Program-made: the position numbers and the translations under genes
Assembly (NCBI GenBank): GCA_030145845.1
Contig: JAIXHJ010000001.1
Span: 1 to 64,000 of the forward strand
Source of the DNA: Pseudomonadota bacterium
GTDB lineage: Bacteria; Pseudomonadota; Gammaproteobacteria; Pseudomonadales; Oceanobacteraceae
DNA: 64,000 nt
Reading direction: 5' to 3'
The notes under the pieces: generated by a model
The model's database searches: none
What the model saw: only the letters and a program-made list of their open reading frames with translations
What the model was told of the DNA's origin: nothing
Shown: in pieces, positions 45,582-53,810 of the stretch
Position numbering within the stretch: position 1 is the first letter of the stretch
How the letters are laid out: each line of letters begins with the position of its first letter

Positions 45582-46123
45582 TAATGACCTTCAAATTCGC
45601 AGATGGAGTAAACGTCGAAGCCGGCCGCGCGCAATTTGCTGCTGCCGCCCAGGTCGGGCAGGTCGATAATGGCGGCAACTTCCACCACCTCAGCGTCCAG
45701 CTGGCGTACCAGTTCACAGGCTGCCAGCATGGTGCCGCCGGTGGCGATCAGGTCGTCGATCACCAGTACCCGGTCGCCGGCGTTAAAGGCGTCGGTGTGC
45801 AGCTCAATCTCAGCGCTGCCGTATTCCAGGTCATAGCTCTGGGTCACGGTCTTGAACGGCAGTTTGCCTTTCTTACGCACCGGCATCAGGCTCAGACCCA
45901 GTTCATAGGCCAGCGGCGCACCAAGGATAAAGCCACGGGCATCAATGGCAGCTACGGCATCCAGCTGCTGATCCTGATAGCGGTGTACATAACTGTCGAT
46001 CAGCTTGCGGAAGACATTGCGGTTCTGCAGCAGGGGCATGATATCGCGGAACATAACGCCACTTTCCGGCCAGTCGGGCACGGTGCGGATGGCGTTGCGG
46101 ATTTCGTCGCGATAAAAACTCAT
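45581..46123 (-). CDS. apt: adenine phosphoribosyltransferase
   Basis: Apt (180 aa) makes AMP from adenine and PRPP in purine salvage. It has [11 protein letters not shown] near the N-terminus, [18 protein letters not shown], the KLPFKT loop and the PRPP motif [14 protein letters not shown]. Length is normal. GGAGAG precedes ATG 46123. A good promoter lies upstream and yejK is coupled downstream. Confidence 0.95.
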   Translation of the reverse strand: MSFYRDEIRNAIRTVPDWPESGVMFRDIMPLLQNRNVFRKLIDSYVHRYQDQQLDAVAAIDARGFILGAPLAYELGLSLMPVRKKGKLPFKTVTQSYDLEYGSAEIELHTDAFNAGDRVLVIDDLIATGGTMLAACELVRQLDAEVVEVAAIIDLPDLGGSSKLRAAGFDVYSICEFEGH

Positions 46124-46158
46124 AAATCTCTCCGTCGGGCAGAATAAACAGCTGCGGC

Positions 46159-46187
46159 ATTATAGACGTAAGGCAGGCAAACATCAG
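46159..46187 (-). promoter_or_regulatory. sigma70-like promoter of apt-yejK
   Basis: On the minus strand there is a perfect -10 TATAAT (46164-46159), with TGATGT 16 nt upstream as a weak -35. The ATG is about 36 nt downstream of the -10. Sequence similarity only. Confidence 0.55.
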
Positions 46188-46209
46188 CCCACCGGCGGTG
46201 GGCTTTTTG
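46186..46209 (+). terminator. plus-strand terminator with no obvious upstream gene
   Basis: AGCCCACC-GGC-GGTGGGCT followed by TTTTT forms an intrinsic terminator on the plus strand inside the divergent apt/DUF2750 region. No plus-strand gene ends before it, so it may end antisense transcription or a small RNA. Confidence 0.7.
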
Positions 46210-46267
46210 TCAGCGCGGGAGTAGAATCGCTGGCCATTTTTTCGCCAGCCCCACCGGAGTCACCGTT

Positions 46268-46651
46268 ATGAGCTACCCCCTGTCCCATAAAAGCCATCTG
46301 GCTACCCTGAAACTGACCGACGAACAGCGCTACCATCACTTTATTGAGAAAGTGGCCGCCCACGGTGAAATCTGGAGTCTGGCCAATGACGAAGGCTGGG
46401 TGACCGTCGTTTCCGACGGCGACAACTGCCTGCCGGTGTGGCCGCACCCGGATTACGCTGCTGAATGGGCAACCGGCGACTGGGCGGACTGTGAACCACG
46501 ATCGGTAGCGCTGGATGTGTGGCTGGAACGCTGGACTGCCGGCCTGAGTGGCGATGATACCTGGCTGGTGGTGTTCCCCAACCTGAAAGAGCAGGCGCTG
46601 ATGGTGGAACCGCAGGATCTGGATGATGCCCTGCGCGACGCGCTGGCGTAA
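46268..46651 (+). CDS. DUF2750 protein
   Basis: This 127-residue acidic cytosolic protein has the DUF2750 pattern: RYHHFIEKVAAHGEIWSLAND near the start, then LPVWPHPDYAAEWATGDW and a Trp-rich centre, ending PQDLDDALRDAL. The family is of unknown function and often appears as a stand-alone gene, as here. GAGTCACCGTT precedes the ATG. Confidence 0.85.
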   Translation: MSYPLSHKSHLATLKLTDEQRYHHFIEKVAAHGEIWSLANDEGWVTVVSDGDNCLPVWPHPDYAAEWATGDWADCEPRSVALDVWLERWTAGLSGDDTWLVVFPNLKEQALMVEPQDLDDALRDALA

Positions 46652-46724
46652 TTTGTTGATGAGTCTTCTGTACAGCTTTTGTATAGTTAATCTGTCGTTC
46701 TGATTTCACTACCGGAGTACTGTT

Positions 46725-47267
46725 ATGAAGCGTATCCCTGTCGTGCTGGCCGCTCTGCTGCTGAGCCTGTCCTCCGTGTTGCCGGTGGTTGCTGAGCCGG
46801 CCTGTCCACCCATCTGGCAACAGCAGATGAAGCAGCTACACAGCAGTAAGGTGCTGGATCTGTGTGACCTTGCCGCCGGTCATCCGGTGATGCTGGTGAA
46901 CACCGCCAGCCACTGTGGTTTCACCGGTCAGTTTGACGACCTGGAAGCCATCCACGAAAAATATAAGGACCGTGGGCTGGTGGTGATCGGCGTATCGTCA
47001 GATTCCTTCAATCAGGAAGCCGACGATGAAGCCGAAGCGGCGGATGTGTGCTTTAAAAACTTCGGTGTGACCTTCACCATGCTGGCGACGGTACCGGTGC
47101 GCGGCGACAACGCGCATCCGCTGTTTCAGGAAGTTGCCCGTCAGGATGTGGCGCCGAAATGGAATTTCTATAAATACCTGGTCAACCGCGAAGGGCGCAT
47201 CGTCAGCTCCAATTCAAGCATGACGATTCCGGATGATGACGCGATTGAGGCGTTGTTAAGCGAATGA
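46725..47267 (+). CDS. periplasmic glutathione-peroxidase-family thiol peroxidase
   Basis: This 180-residue protein has a signal peptide (cleavage after VVA, about residue 24). It has a glutathione-peroxidase fold with active Cys in VNTASHCGFTGQFDDLE, the catalytic Trp/Asn in PKWNFYKYLV, and a modified second motif GVSSDSFNQEADDE in place of the usual PCNQF-QEP. Cys replaces selenocysteine, and export suggests reduction of periplasmic peroxides, probably with a thioredoxin-like partner. CGGAG lies 8 nt before the ATG. The MgtC-like gene follows after 16 nt. Confidence 0.88.
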   Translation: MKRIPVVLAALLLSLSSVLPVVAEPACPPIWQQQMKQLHSSKVLDLCDLAAGHPVMLVNTASHCGFTGQFDDLEAIHEKYKDRGLVVIGVSSDSFNQEADDEAEAADVCFKNFGVTFTMLATVPVRGDNAHPLFQEVARQDVAPKWNFYKYLVNREGRIVSSNSSMTIPDDDAIEALLSE

Positions 47268-47283
47268 TGGCGACACTGACCCG

Positions 47284-47775
47284 ATGGCGCCGCCGGTGAC
47301 GCTGCAGGAACTGCTGGCCGTCGATCCGCTGCAGTGGTCGCATCTGCTCACAGCCCTGGTGTGCGGCACTGTGGTTGGCCTGGAACGGCAGCTGCGCGGC
47401 AAGCCGGTGGGTATCCGCACCTCTACGCTGATTGTGCTGGGAACCTATGTGTTTGTTGCTCTGGCGCAGTCGGTGAATAACGAGGTGACCGACAGTTCAC
47501 GGATTATTGGCCAGGTTGTCACCGGTGTCGGTTTTCTCGGTGCCGGCGTGATGCTGGCCAAAGACGGCATAGTGCTGGGCGTTACCTCGGCGGCGACCAT
47601 CTGGGCGCTGGCGGCGATTGGCGTGGCGTTGTCGGTGGCTTCGCCGCTGGTGGCGGTTAAATTATCCCTGCTGGTGGTGGTGATTCTGGTCGGCGTTGAT
47701 CTGCTGGAAAGCTATTCCTCGCTTTTCACCCGGGGTGTCCATGCCCGTTACAGCAACTGGCGCAACCGCCGCTGA
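47284..47775 (+). CDS. MgtC/SapB-family membrane protein
   Basis: This 163-residue protein corresponds to the membrane domain of MgtC, with about four helices. It has the conserved GTVVGLERQLRGKPVGIRTSTLIVLG and VTGVGFLGAGVMLAKDGIVLGVTSAATIWALAAIG. The C-terminal ACT-like cytosolic domain of full MgtC is missing, as in many SapB-type proteins. Members affect Mg2+ limitation and F-ATPase behaviour, but the role of this short form is unknown. It probably forms an operon with the peroxidase gene. Confidence 0.87.
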   Translation: MAPPVTLQELLAVDPLQWSHLLTALVCGTVVGLERQLRGKPVGIRTSTLIVLGTYVFVALAQSVNNEVTDSSRIIGQVVTGVGFLGAGVMLAKDGIVLGVTSAATIWALAAIGVALSVASPLVAVKLSLLVVVILVGVDLLESYSSLFTRGVHARYSNWRNRR

Positions 47776-47842
47776 GCGTATTTAACTTTCTTCCCCCTGT
47801 GATATTCTGCGCGGCTTTTTCCGGTCACAGAGGAAGAGCGTT

Positions 47843-49219
47843 ATGATCTGCGGTTTTGACTACGGCACTTCGAACTGCGCCATCGGCGTGATGCAGGACG
47901 GGGCAGTGCGCCTGTTACCCGTGGATGGTGAGCGTTCCTTTATGCCGTCGGCGCTGTACGCGCTGGGACGTGAGCTGATCTGTGAGCAGGTTGGTCTGCA
48001 TCTGAGCGGTGCTCAGCGCGATGAATTCATTCAGCTGCGCCATGTACCCCTGCAGGCCGCCCGGCGGGTGCGCAATGAGCTGGATCTGGCCGTGGATGAA
48101 CAGGCTATGTTCGTTGGCCATGAAGCCTTCCGGCATTATTTTGCTGACCCGGAAGAAGGCTATTTCGTTAAATCCCCCAAATCCTTTCTCGGTGCCAGTG
48201 GCCTGCGGCCGGAATTTGTCCAGTTCTTTGAAGACATTGTCACGGCCATGATGCAGACGGTGAAGCAACGGGCAGAGGCTGCCGGTGGTGAAACCCTGAA
48301 TTATACCGTTATCGGCCGACCGGTGAATTTTCAGGGTTCAGCCGCCAGCGACAGCGGCGCCGAACAGGCCAACCAGCAGGCTCTGAATATTCTTATGGCG
48401 GCGGCACAGCGTGCGGGTTTTCAGCAGGTGGAATTTCTCTATGAACCCATTGCCGCCGGGCTCAGTTTTGAGCGGACCCTGAACGATAATAAAACCGTGC
48501 TGGTGGTGGATATCGGCGGTGGTACCAGTGACTGCGCGGTGGTGCGCATGGGGCCGGATCATATTGGCCGCGCCGACCGTAAAGCGGATTTCCTCGGCCA
48601 CAGCGGGGAGCGGGTCGGCGGTAATGATCTGGATATCCGCCTCGCCGGCCAGCAGCTGATGCCGCTGTTTGGCATGAACGCGCCACTGAAAAGCGGCAAA
48701 CCCATGCCGACCAAAACCTTTCTTGATGCGGTCTGTACCAATGATGTTGGTGCTCTGAGCCGTTTCAGCAGTCTGGAAACCGGACTCTATCTGCAGCAGC
48801 TGCAGCGTGACTGTGTGCAGCCGGAGCTGATCGGACGCCTGATCCGGCTGCGCGATAACCGCCAAAACCAGCAGCTGGTGCGCAGCGCCGAACAAGCCAA
48901 AATTGATCTGTCAGAGCAGTCCGTCACCGCTGTGCCGCTGGATTATGTTGAAACCGGCCTGAGCAGCACCATTGCCCGGCAGCAGCTGGCAGACAGTATT
49001 GCCCGCCCGCTGGAACGGATTACGGCATTAATGCGTGAAGCGATCCGCCAGGCCGGAACACAGCCGGATCTGATTTTTGTGACCGGTGGCAGTGCCCGTT
49101 CACCGGTTATCCGTCAGGCGGTGGCACAGACACTGGGGGATATTCCGCTGCTGGACGGCGATCATTTCGGCAGTGTGGCCGCCGGCTTAACCGAGTGGGC
49201 CGAACGCATTTTCCGCTGA
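47843..49219 (+). CDS. yegD: YegD-type Hsp70-family chaperone
   Basis: This 458-residue actin/Hsp70-type ATPase lacks the substrate-binding domain of DnaK. The phosphate-1 motif is FDYGTSNCAIGV, phosphate-2 is VVDIGGGTSDCAVVR and the adenosine motif is FVTGGSARSPVI. FLYEPIAAGLSFE is a family landmark. YegD is a non-canonical Hsp70 whose clients are not known. AGGAAGAG precedes the ATG by 4 nt. It stands alone. Confidence 0.92.
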   Translation: MICGFDYGTSNCAIGVMQDGAVRLLPVDGERSFMPSALYALGRELICEQVGLHLSGAQRDEFIQLRHVPLQAARRVRNELDLAVDEQAMFVGHEAFRHYFADPEEGYFVKSPKSFLGASGLRPEFVQFFEDIVTAMMQTVKQRAEAAGGETLNYTVIGRPVNFQGSAASDSGAEQANQQALNILMAAAQRAGFQQVEFLYEPIAAGLSFERTLNDNKTVLVVDIGGGTSDCAVVRMGPDHIGRADRKADFLGHSGERVGGNDLDIRLAGQQLMPLFGMNAPLKSGKPMPTKTFLDAVCTNDVGALSRFSSLETGLYLQQLQRDCVQPELIGRLIRLRDNRQNQQLVRSAEQAKIDLSEQSVTAVPLDYVETGLSSTIARQQLADSIARPLERITALMREAIRQAGTQPDLIFVTGGSARSPVIRQAVAQTLGDIPLLDGDHFGSVAAGLTEWAERIFR

Positions 49220-49286
49220 ATGACAGACCAATTCCCGGGCCGGAGTGATAGGCTGTTACCGTTAAATACACCGCGGAGTAAAGCTG

Positions 49287-49484
49287 ATGTCAGATCATCA
49301 ACAGAATCGTGAAGTCACTGTCGTGGATATAAAAATGCCATTTATTTCCATGGTTATTTTTATGGTGAAGTTCGCCATCGCATCCATTCCGGCGCTGATT
49401 ATTATCAGCCTTCTGTTCAGTGTCGTATCGGCACTGTTCGGCGGTATGTTTCACGGCTTTAATATGGGGATGGAGGGTTTCTGA
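49287..49484 (+). CDS. small inner-membrane protein
   Basis: This 65-residue protein has a polar N-terminus and one or two hydrophobic segments (PFISMVIFMVKFAIASIPALI and IISLLFSVVSALFGG), ending Gly/Met-rich. GGAG precedes the ATG by about 9 nt. It resembles short DUF-type membrane peptides in gammaproteobacteria, but no function can be assigned. Confidence 0.6.
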   Translation: MSDHQQNREVTVVDIKMPFISMVIFMVKFAIASIPALIIISLLFSVVSALFGGMFHGFNMGMEGF

Positions 49485-49617
49485 AAGCGCTGTAAGGCGG
49501 GAACATTCCGGCCTGAATGCTTGTCCTGCTGCTCTGCTGCCGGCGGCAGCCGGGTTTGCAACCCTGCTCCGCCATGGTTAGCCTGTGGGTCCCACCCTTG
49601 TCTGACCCGATTGCCCT

Positions 49618-50889
49618 ATGATATTGCCCGGTCGCCGTGTAACGCCGTCAACCGATCACGATGCCTTTCTGGCATCGCTGACAGAAAAATCCCCGCTGCT
49701 GCTGATTCAGGATCTGGATGGCGTCTGTATGGCACTGGTGCGTGATCCGGCACGGCGGGTGATGGATGCGGCTTATATCCGTGCGGTCAAAGCCATGGCC
49801 GGGCAGTTTTATGTCTTAACCAATGGTGAGCATATTGGCAGTCGCGGGGTGAACCGGATTGTTGATGCTGCGTTTGCCGACCGGCCTTCCTGGTCGCCGG
49901 GCGAGGAAGGCCTGTATCTGCCCGGTCTGGCAGCGGGTGGCGTACAGTGGCAGGATTGTTATGCCAATCTGACACATCCGGGGGTTTCCCCGGCGGAGAT
50001 GGCTTTCCTTGCAGCGGTGCCGGCATGGCTGAAAAAACAGCTGCCGGCTCTGCTCTGTTCTGCGCCGTTTCATCTGTCTGCCCCGCAGTGTGCGGCGGCG
50101 CTGGATATTATTGTGCTGGATAATCTGGCCTCACCGACCCTGAATATCGGCAGCCTGTATGAACGGCTGGGGGCGGATGCCGGGCTTTTCCGTCAGCTGC
50201 AGAGTATGGCGCTGAAGTTAATGCAGGAACTGCAGCAGCAGGCGCTGGCGCAGGGATTGGAGGATGCCTTTTTTATTCATCTGGCCCCTAACCTGGGCAG
50301 TGATCAGGGCGGCGAACGGCTGAAGCCGGCGACGGCTGCGGATATGGGCACCACCGATTTTCAGTTTATGTTACGCGGCGCGGTGAAAGAGGCCGGCGTA
50401 CTGTCATTACTCAACCGTTATTATTTTACCCGTACCGGCGAATACCCTCTGGGCGAGCACTTCAGTGTGCGTACGGCTCCGCGTACAGCGGAAGGTCTGC
50501 TGGTGCTGGCCGAGCAGGCCTTTGATGCGGATATTATGCCGCGGCTGGTCGGTGTCGGTGATACGGTGACCTCGTCACCGGCACACCCTGGTAGCGGTTA
50601 TTCCCGTGGCGGCAGTGACCGTGGTTTTCTGATGCTGGTACAGCGGCTGGGCAATGTGTTCAGGCAGGATAACCGCGTCGTCTGGGTCGACAGCAGTGGT
50701 GGTGAACTGAACCGTCCGGGGATCGCCGGTGACTATGCCGGCGGGCAGAACGGGATTCCGCTGCAGGCCCTGCAGGGTATTACCGATGCCGGTGATCCGC
50801 TGACCATTGACGTGCTGTTTCCCGGTGGCCACCGGCAGTATGTTCAGTTTTTCTGCCGGCTGGCGGCAGCCCGTGGGGTGAGAGTATAA
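49618..50889 (+). CDS. stpA: glucosylglycerol 3-phosphatase-like salt-tolerance enzyme
   Basis: This 423-residue protein resembles StpA/GgpP, which removes phosphate from glucosylglycerol phosphate to give the compatible solute glucosylglycerol. The HAD-like start LLLIQDLDGVCMALVRDP, followed by FYVLTNGEHIGSRGVNRIV and GVGDTVTSSPAHPGSG, is the family pattern. It is full length for the family. The partner synthase GgpS is not in the window, and in other proteobacteria the two are often adjacent or fused. ATG 49618 is the first start in frame. It is convergent with the GH19 gene, with 4 bp between stops. Confidence 0.75.
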   Translation: MILPGRRVTPSTDHDAFLASLTEKSPLLLIQDLDGVCMALVRDPARRVMDAAYIRAVKAMAGQFYVLTNGEHIGSRGVNRIVDAAFADRPSWSPGEEGLYLPGLAAGGVQWQDCYANLTHPGVSPAEMAFLAAVPAWLKKQLPALLCSAPFHLSAPQCAAALDIIVLDNLASPTLNIGSLYERLGADAGLFRQLQSMALKLMQELQQQALAQGLEDAFFIHLAPNLGSDQGGERLKPATAADMGTTDFQFMLRGAVKEAGVLSLLNRYYFTRTGEYPLGEHFSVRTAPRTAEGLLVLAEQAFDADIMPRLVGVGDTVTSSPAHPGSGYSRGGSDRGFLMLVQRLGNVFRQDNRVVWVDSSGGELNRPGIAGDYAGGQNGIPLQALQGITDAGDPLTIDVLFPGGHRQYVQFFCRLAAARGVRV

Positions 50890-50893
50890 ATCG

Positions 50894-51682
50894 TCATACC
50901 GGCAGTACTGCCCACGTATTTTTACCGACAATGCCATCTGCTGTCAGACCATGCTGCTTCTGCAGCAGAGTGACCGCCAGTTCCGTCGCGGCACCAAAAT
51001 CACCGTCCACGGCAAGCTGAAATCCCTGTGTTACCAGCAGGGACTGCAGCCTCGCCACTTCTTCACCACGTGACCCCCGGCGCAGCACGCTGGTGTTGCC
51101 GCCTTCGTTGAGAGCAATGCGGATGCCTTCCAGATGGGCGAGGGCGGTTCTGGCTTTCTGCAGATAGTGACGGCGGTCATCCAGACCGTTGAGGCCACCA
51201 TTCACCAGCCGGGTTGCACGGATCAGGTCGTCGTCATCGGCAGCGTCATTGATGGCGCGTGCCTGCCAGTACTCACAGGCAATTTTCAGCGCGTTTTCCG
51301 GCTCGGCTGCGAGTTCAGGTTCCTCTTCCAGCGGCAGGCCAAGCACGGTACCGATGTCACGGTAATTCGCCCGGCCGGTGAGCTGAATCAGGCCGCGGCC
51401 TTTATAGCGCCTGCCATCGCCGGGCTGCGTATTACCGAGGTCGCTGCGTCCTTCGTAGGCGGCACCGGAGGCAAATTCTTCGGTGGTGCGGAAACCGGCA
51501 CATTCGTGGGTGACCTGAGCCATAAAATGAGCAATGCGCTGCCGGCTGTTGATCTGATACTGGTCGAGCACTGCGGCAAAACAATGACTGATGGCGCCGA
51601 CAATACGGGCCTGAGCATCGCCGTTTTTACCGGAAAAACGGGGCGCGACGGCAAGAATAAAATCGCTGTCCAGCGGAATCAT
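50894..51682 (-). CDS. GH19-type endolysin with peptidoglycan-binding domain
   Basis: This 262-residue protein has an N-terminal lysozyme-like GH19 domain with catalytic Glu in THECAGFRTTEEF and the landmarks YKGRGLIQLTGRANY and ATRLVNGGLNGLDDR. It is followed by a PG_binding_1 domain (about 200-260) with VLRRGSRGEEVARLQ and GDFGAATELAV. There is no signal peptide. GGGAGGAAG precedes the ATG. Such architecture is common in phage endolysins, but no other phage gene is nearby. It may be a domesticated cell-wall hydrolase. Confidence 0.88.
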   Translation of the reverse strand: MIPLDSDFILAVAPRFSGKNGDAQARIVGAISHCFAAVLDQYQINSRQRIAHFMAQVTHECAGFRTTEEFASGAAYEGRSDLGNTQPGDGRRYKGRGLIQLTGRANYRDIGTVLGLPLEEEPELAAEPENALKIACEYWQARAINDAADDDDLIRATRLVNGGLNGLDDRRHYLQKARTALAHLEGIRIALNEGGNTSVLRRGSRGEEVARLQSLLVTQGFQLAVDGDFGAATELAVTLLQKQHGLTADGIVGKNTWAVLPV

Positions 51683-51825
51683 GTGTCTTCCTCCCTGACT
51701 CTGACACCGGCGTTATGGTTGCACAGAAGGCCGGCAGCGGCGAGTTAAATTTCCGCGCCAGATGGCAGCGCTGGAGGTGAGTAATGAGAGAGCGGGGAAG
51801 GGCTGACAGAACAATAACGGCAGGG

Positions 51826-51860
51826 TAAAAACAACCGGGCACCCTGCGGTGCCCGGTTGT
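51826..51860 (-). terminator. intrinsic terminator of the DUF3360 permease gene
   Basis: On the minus strand ACAACCGGGCACC-GCAG-GGTGCCCGGTTGT forms a 13-bp stem followed by TTTTT. It lies 17 nt after the permease stop. Confidence 0.9.
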
Positions 51861-51876
51861 GCGCTGTGCTGCAGGT

Positions 51877-53349
51877 TTACAGCTGGCGGAAAGATTCGAG
51901 CAGTGGCGGCAGGCCCGGGAACATACCGATACCGGCCATGACTGCACACAGAACCGCGAAGGTAATGCCGGGGATAATCCAGCGGCCGGTGTGACCGAGT
52001 TCTTTCCCCCGTTCCTTACAGCCGATCAGACCCAGGTTGTCCAGCAGCATGGTCAGTGACCAGCCGAATACCGGGTTCACCAGCGCGGAAGAGAAAATAA
52101 CAATCGCCGCAGACTGGGTGGTTTTCCCTTCGCGGGTCATCTGCATACCGGCTTCCAGCAGCGGCAGGAAGACACCGACAATCAGGGCAACACTCAGCAC
52201 GGGAGGCCAGATTGCGAGGTCCATCGGATACCCCCAGACGGCCGCGACCACACACAGCAGACCGGTGAGAATGGCGCCGGCCGGAATCGGACGCAGGGCA
52301 ATGGCGGCAGGCACAATATAGGTACCCCAGGAGGAAGCCAGGTTACCACCCCCCAGCAGACTGCCAACGGCCTGACGGGCAGAAGCCGATACCATGGTGT
52401 CGTCGATGTTCATCAGCACCTTGTCGGTGTTTTTCGGGTAGCTCAGTTCCTGAAAGACCCGGTGGCCCAGAAAATCCGGGGACCACATGGCGACGGCGAG
52501 CACCGCAAACGGCGCCACAGCAATAAAGTTTTCCAGTGCCGGCAGGCCTAATTTCCAGCCGCTGTCCTCACCCCACCAGTAGGTCGGGTCGAGATTCGGG
52601 ATACCCGGGGCGGTGGTGAATTCAAACGGCGCCCCCAGAGCAAAGGCAATGGCCGCTGCCAGAACGGAACCCAGCGGAATCGCCAGCCAGCGTTTCTGGA
52701 TGTGTTCCAGCCAGGCGTACATCACGATAGTACTGATGATTACCACAAAGGCGATGTAGCTCATATCGAAGCCTTCCGCCCAGGCAAACAGTTTTTTGAT
52801 CTGGCTGGTGACACCGATAAAGCCCAGATAAATCAGCAGTCCGCCACAGACACCTTTACTGGTCAGTTTGGCGAGCAGGCTGCCGCCGCGGGATATCCCC
52901 AGAATAAAGCCGAAGACCCCAATCAGCAGGCCGAGCGCCATGGGGTGACCACCGGAGGCGACAATCAGGGGGATCAGCGGAATCAGCGGGCCGTGGGTAC
53001 CGGCCAGGTTGGCGGTCGGATTCATAAAGCCGGAAATTAAAATCACGAACAGCACCGCGGCAATCAGCATTTCAAAGCGGGCGTTCTCAATCACAAATTC
53101 CGGTGACAGACCCAGTGGGCCGGCGTAAGCACCAACCACGGCAGCAACCATCACGATTTTACCGATGGTGGCGGCCATAGCCGGAACCCAGTCTTCGGTC
53201 TCAAAGCGGTAATCCCGGAACGGCAGGTTCGGGCGCCAGCGGCGCGGCGACATGGCTTGCAGTTCGTTGGCAAGATAATCGGTACGCGAGTCAAATTCTG
53301 ACCTGGGTTTCCGCGACGACAGGTATTCTGATTGGTTGTTATTTATCAT
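51877..53349 (-). CDS. DUF3360-family polytopic permease
   Basis: This 490-residue inner-membrane protein has about 12 hydrophobic segments and a hydrophilic N-terminus (SEFDSRTDYLANELQAMSPRRWRPNLPFRDYRFETEDWVPA). Landmarks are GFMNPTANLAGTHGPLIPLIP, RGGSLLAKLTSKGVCGGLLIYLGF and SARQAVGSLLGGGNLASSWGTYIV. These resemble the repeated half-units of SulP and nucleobase permeases. The substrate is not known. A strong terminator follows and a 460-bp gene-free region precedes. Confidence 0.82.
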   Translation of the reverse strand: MINNNQSEYLSSRKPRSEFDSRTDYLANELQAMSPRRWRPNLPFRDYRFETEDWVPAMAATIGKIVMVAAVVGAYAGPLGLSPEFVIENARFEMLIAAVLFVILISGFMNPTANLAGTHGPLIPLIPLIVASGGHPMALGLLIGVFGFILGISRGGSLLAKLTSKGVCGGLLIYLGFIGVTSQIKKLFAWAEGFDMSYIAFVVIISTIVMYAWLEHIQKRWLAIPLGSVLAAAIAFALGAPFEFTTAPGIPNLDPTYWWGEDSGWKLGLPALENFIAVAPFAVLAVAMWSPDFLGHRVFQELSYPKNTDKVLMNIDDTMVSASARQAVGSLLGGGNLASSWGTYIVPAAIALRPIPAGAILTGLLCVVAAVWGYPMDLAIWPPVLSVALIVGVFLPLLEAGMQMTREGKTTQSAAIVIFSSALVNPVFGWSLTMLLDNLGLIGCKERGKELGHTGRWIIPGITFAVLCAVMAGIGMFPGLPPLLESFRQL

Positions 53350-53746
53350 GAATAATTCTGACCAGATTAAAAGCGCCGCAATCTAGGGTTTCAGACGGGT
53401 GTTCACAATCAGACCTTAGGCATAGGGAGAAACGGGAATATTTTCCGCCGTCTCCGTATGATCCGGCCAGCGCCCTGCCATGTGGGGCCTTGCGCTGATC
53501 ATGTGGCAAATGCAGGGGAATTAACGGGCTGAATAACATTGTCCGTAATGTTGTGCTGTCAGCAGCGGACGGGCGCGTTAACCACCGCGGGCAGCCAATA
53601 AATAAAACACAGCTGAATAATTGAATAAGGTTTTACCGGCCTGAATCCGTGTGTTTATTTATTCTGCTGTATGAAAATTAATCAGATCCGGGTGCGAAAA
53701 TCGTTGGATGGGGGTATTTTTTATTTCTGAGCGGGAGTGCAGACAT
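53350..53746. other. gene-free promoter region before the DUF3360 permease
   Basis: No ORF with coding character is seen. A dyad AACATT-GTCCGT-AATGTT lies at 53535-53552, and the stretch 53590-53720 is AT-rich. Promoters for the permease are expected here, but no strong sigma70 pair stands out. A Pho box was looked for and not found. Confidence 0.4.
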
Positions 53747-53776
53747 AAAAAAGCCCCCGGCAGCAGGCTGCCGGGG
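53747..53776 (-). terminator. intrinsic terminator of the phytase gene
   Basis: On the minus strand CCCCGGCAGC-CT-GCTGCCGGGG forms a 10-bp stem followed by GCTTTTTT. It lies about 34 nt after the phytase stop. Confidence 0.92.
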
Positions 53777-53810
53777 AAGTCGTGAAGAGAGAAGAGAGTC
53801 ATGAAATGTC

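Noticed and set aside
44337..45584. 415-aa plus-strand ORF
   Set aside because: It is the antisense of yejK and has no recognisable domain. The minus-strand frame encodes a clear family member.
53350..53746. Pho box upstream of the DUF3360 permease
   Set aside because: No 7-4-7 CTGTCAT-like pair is present, so the permease was not included in the proposed phosphate module.
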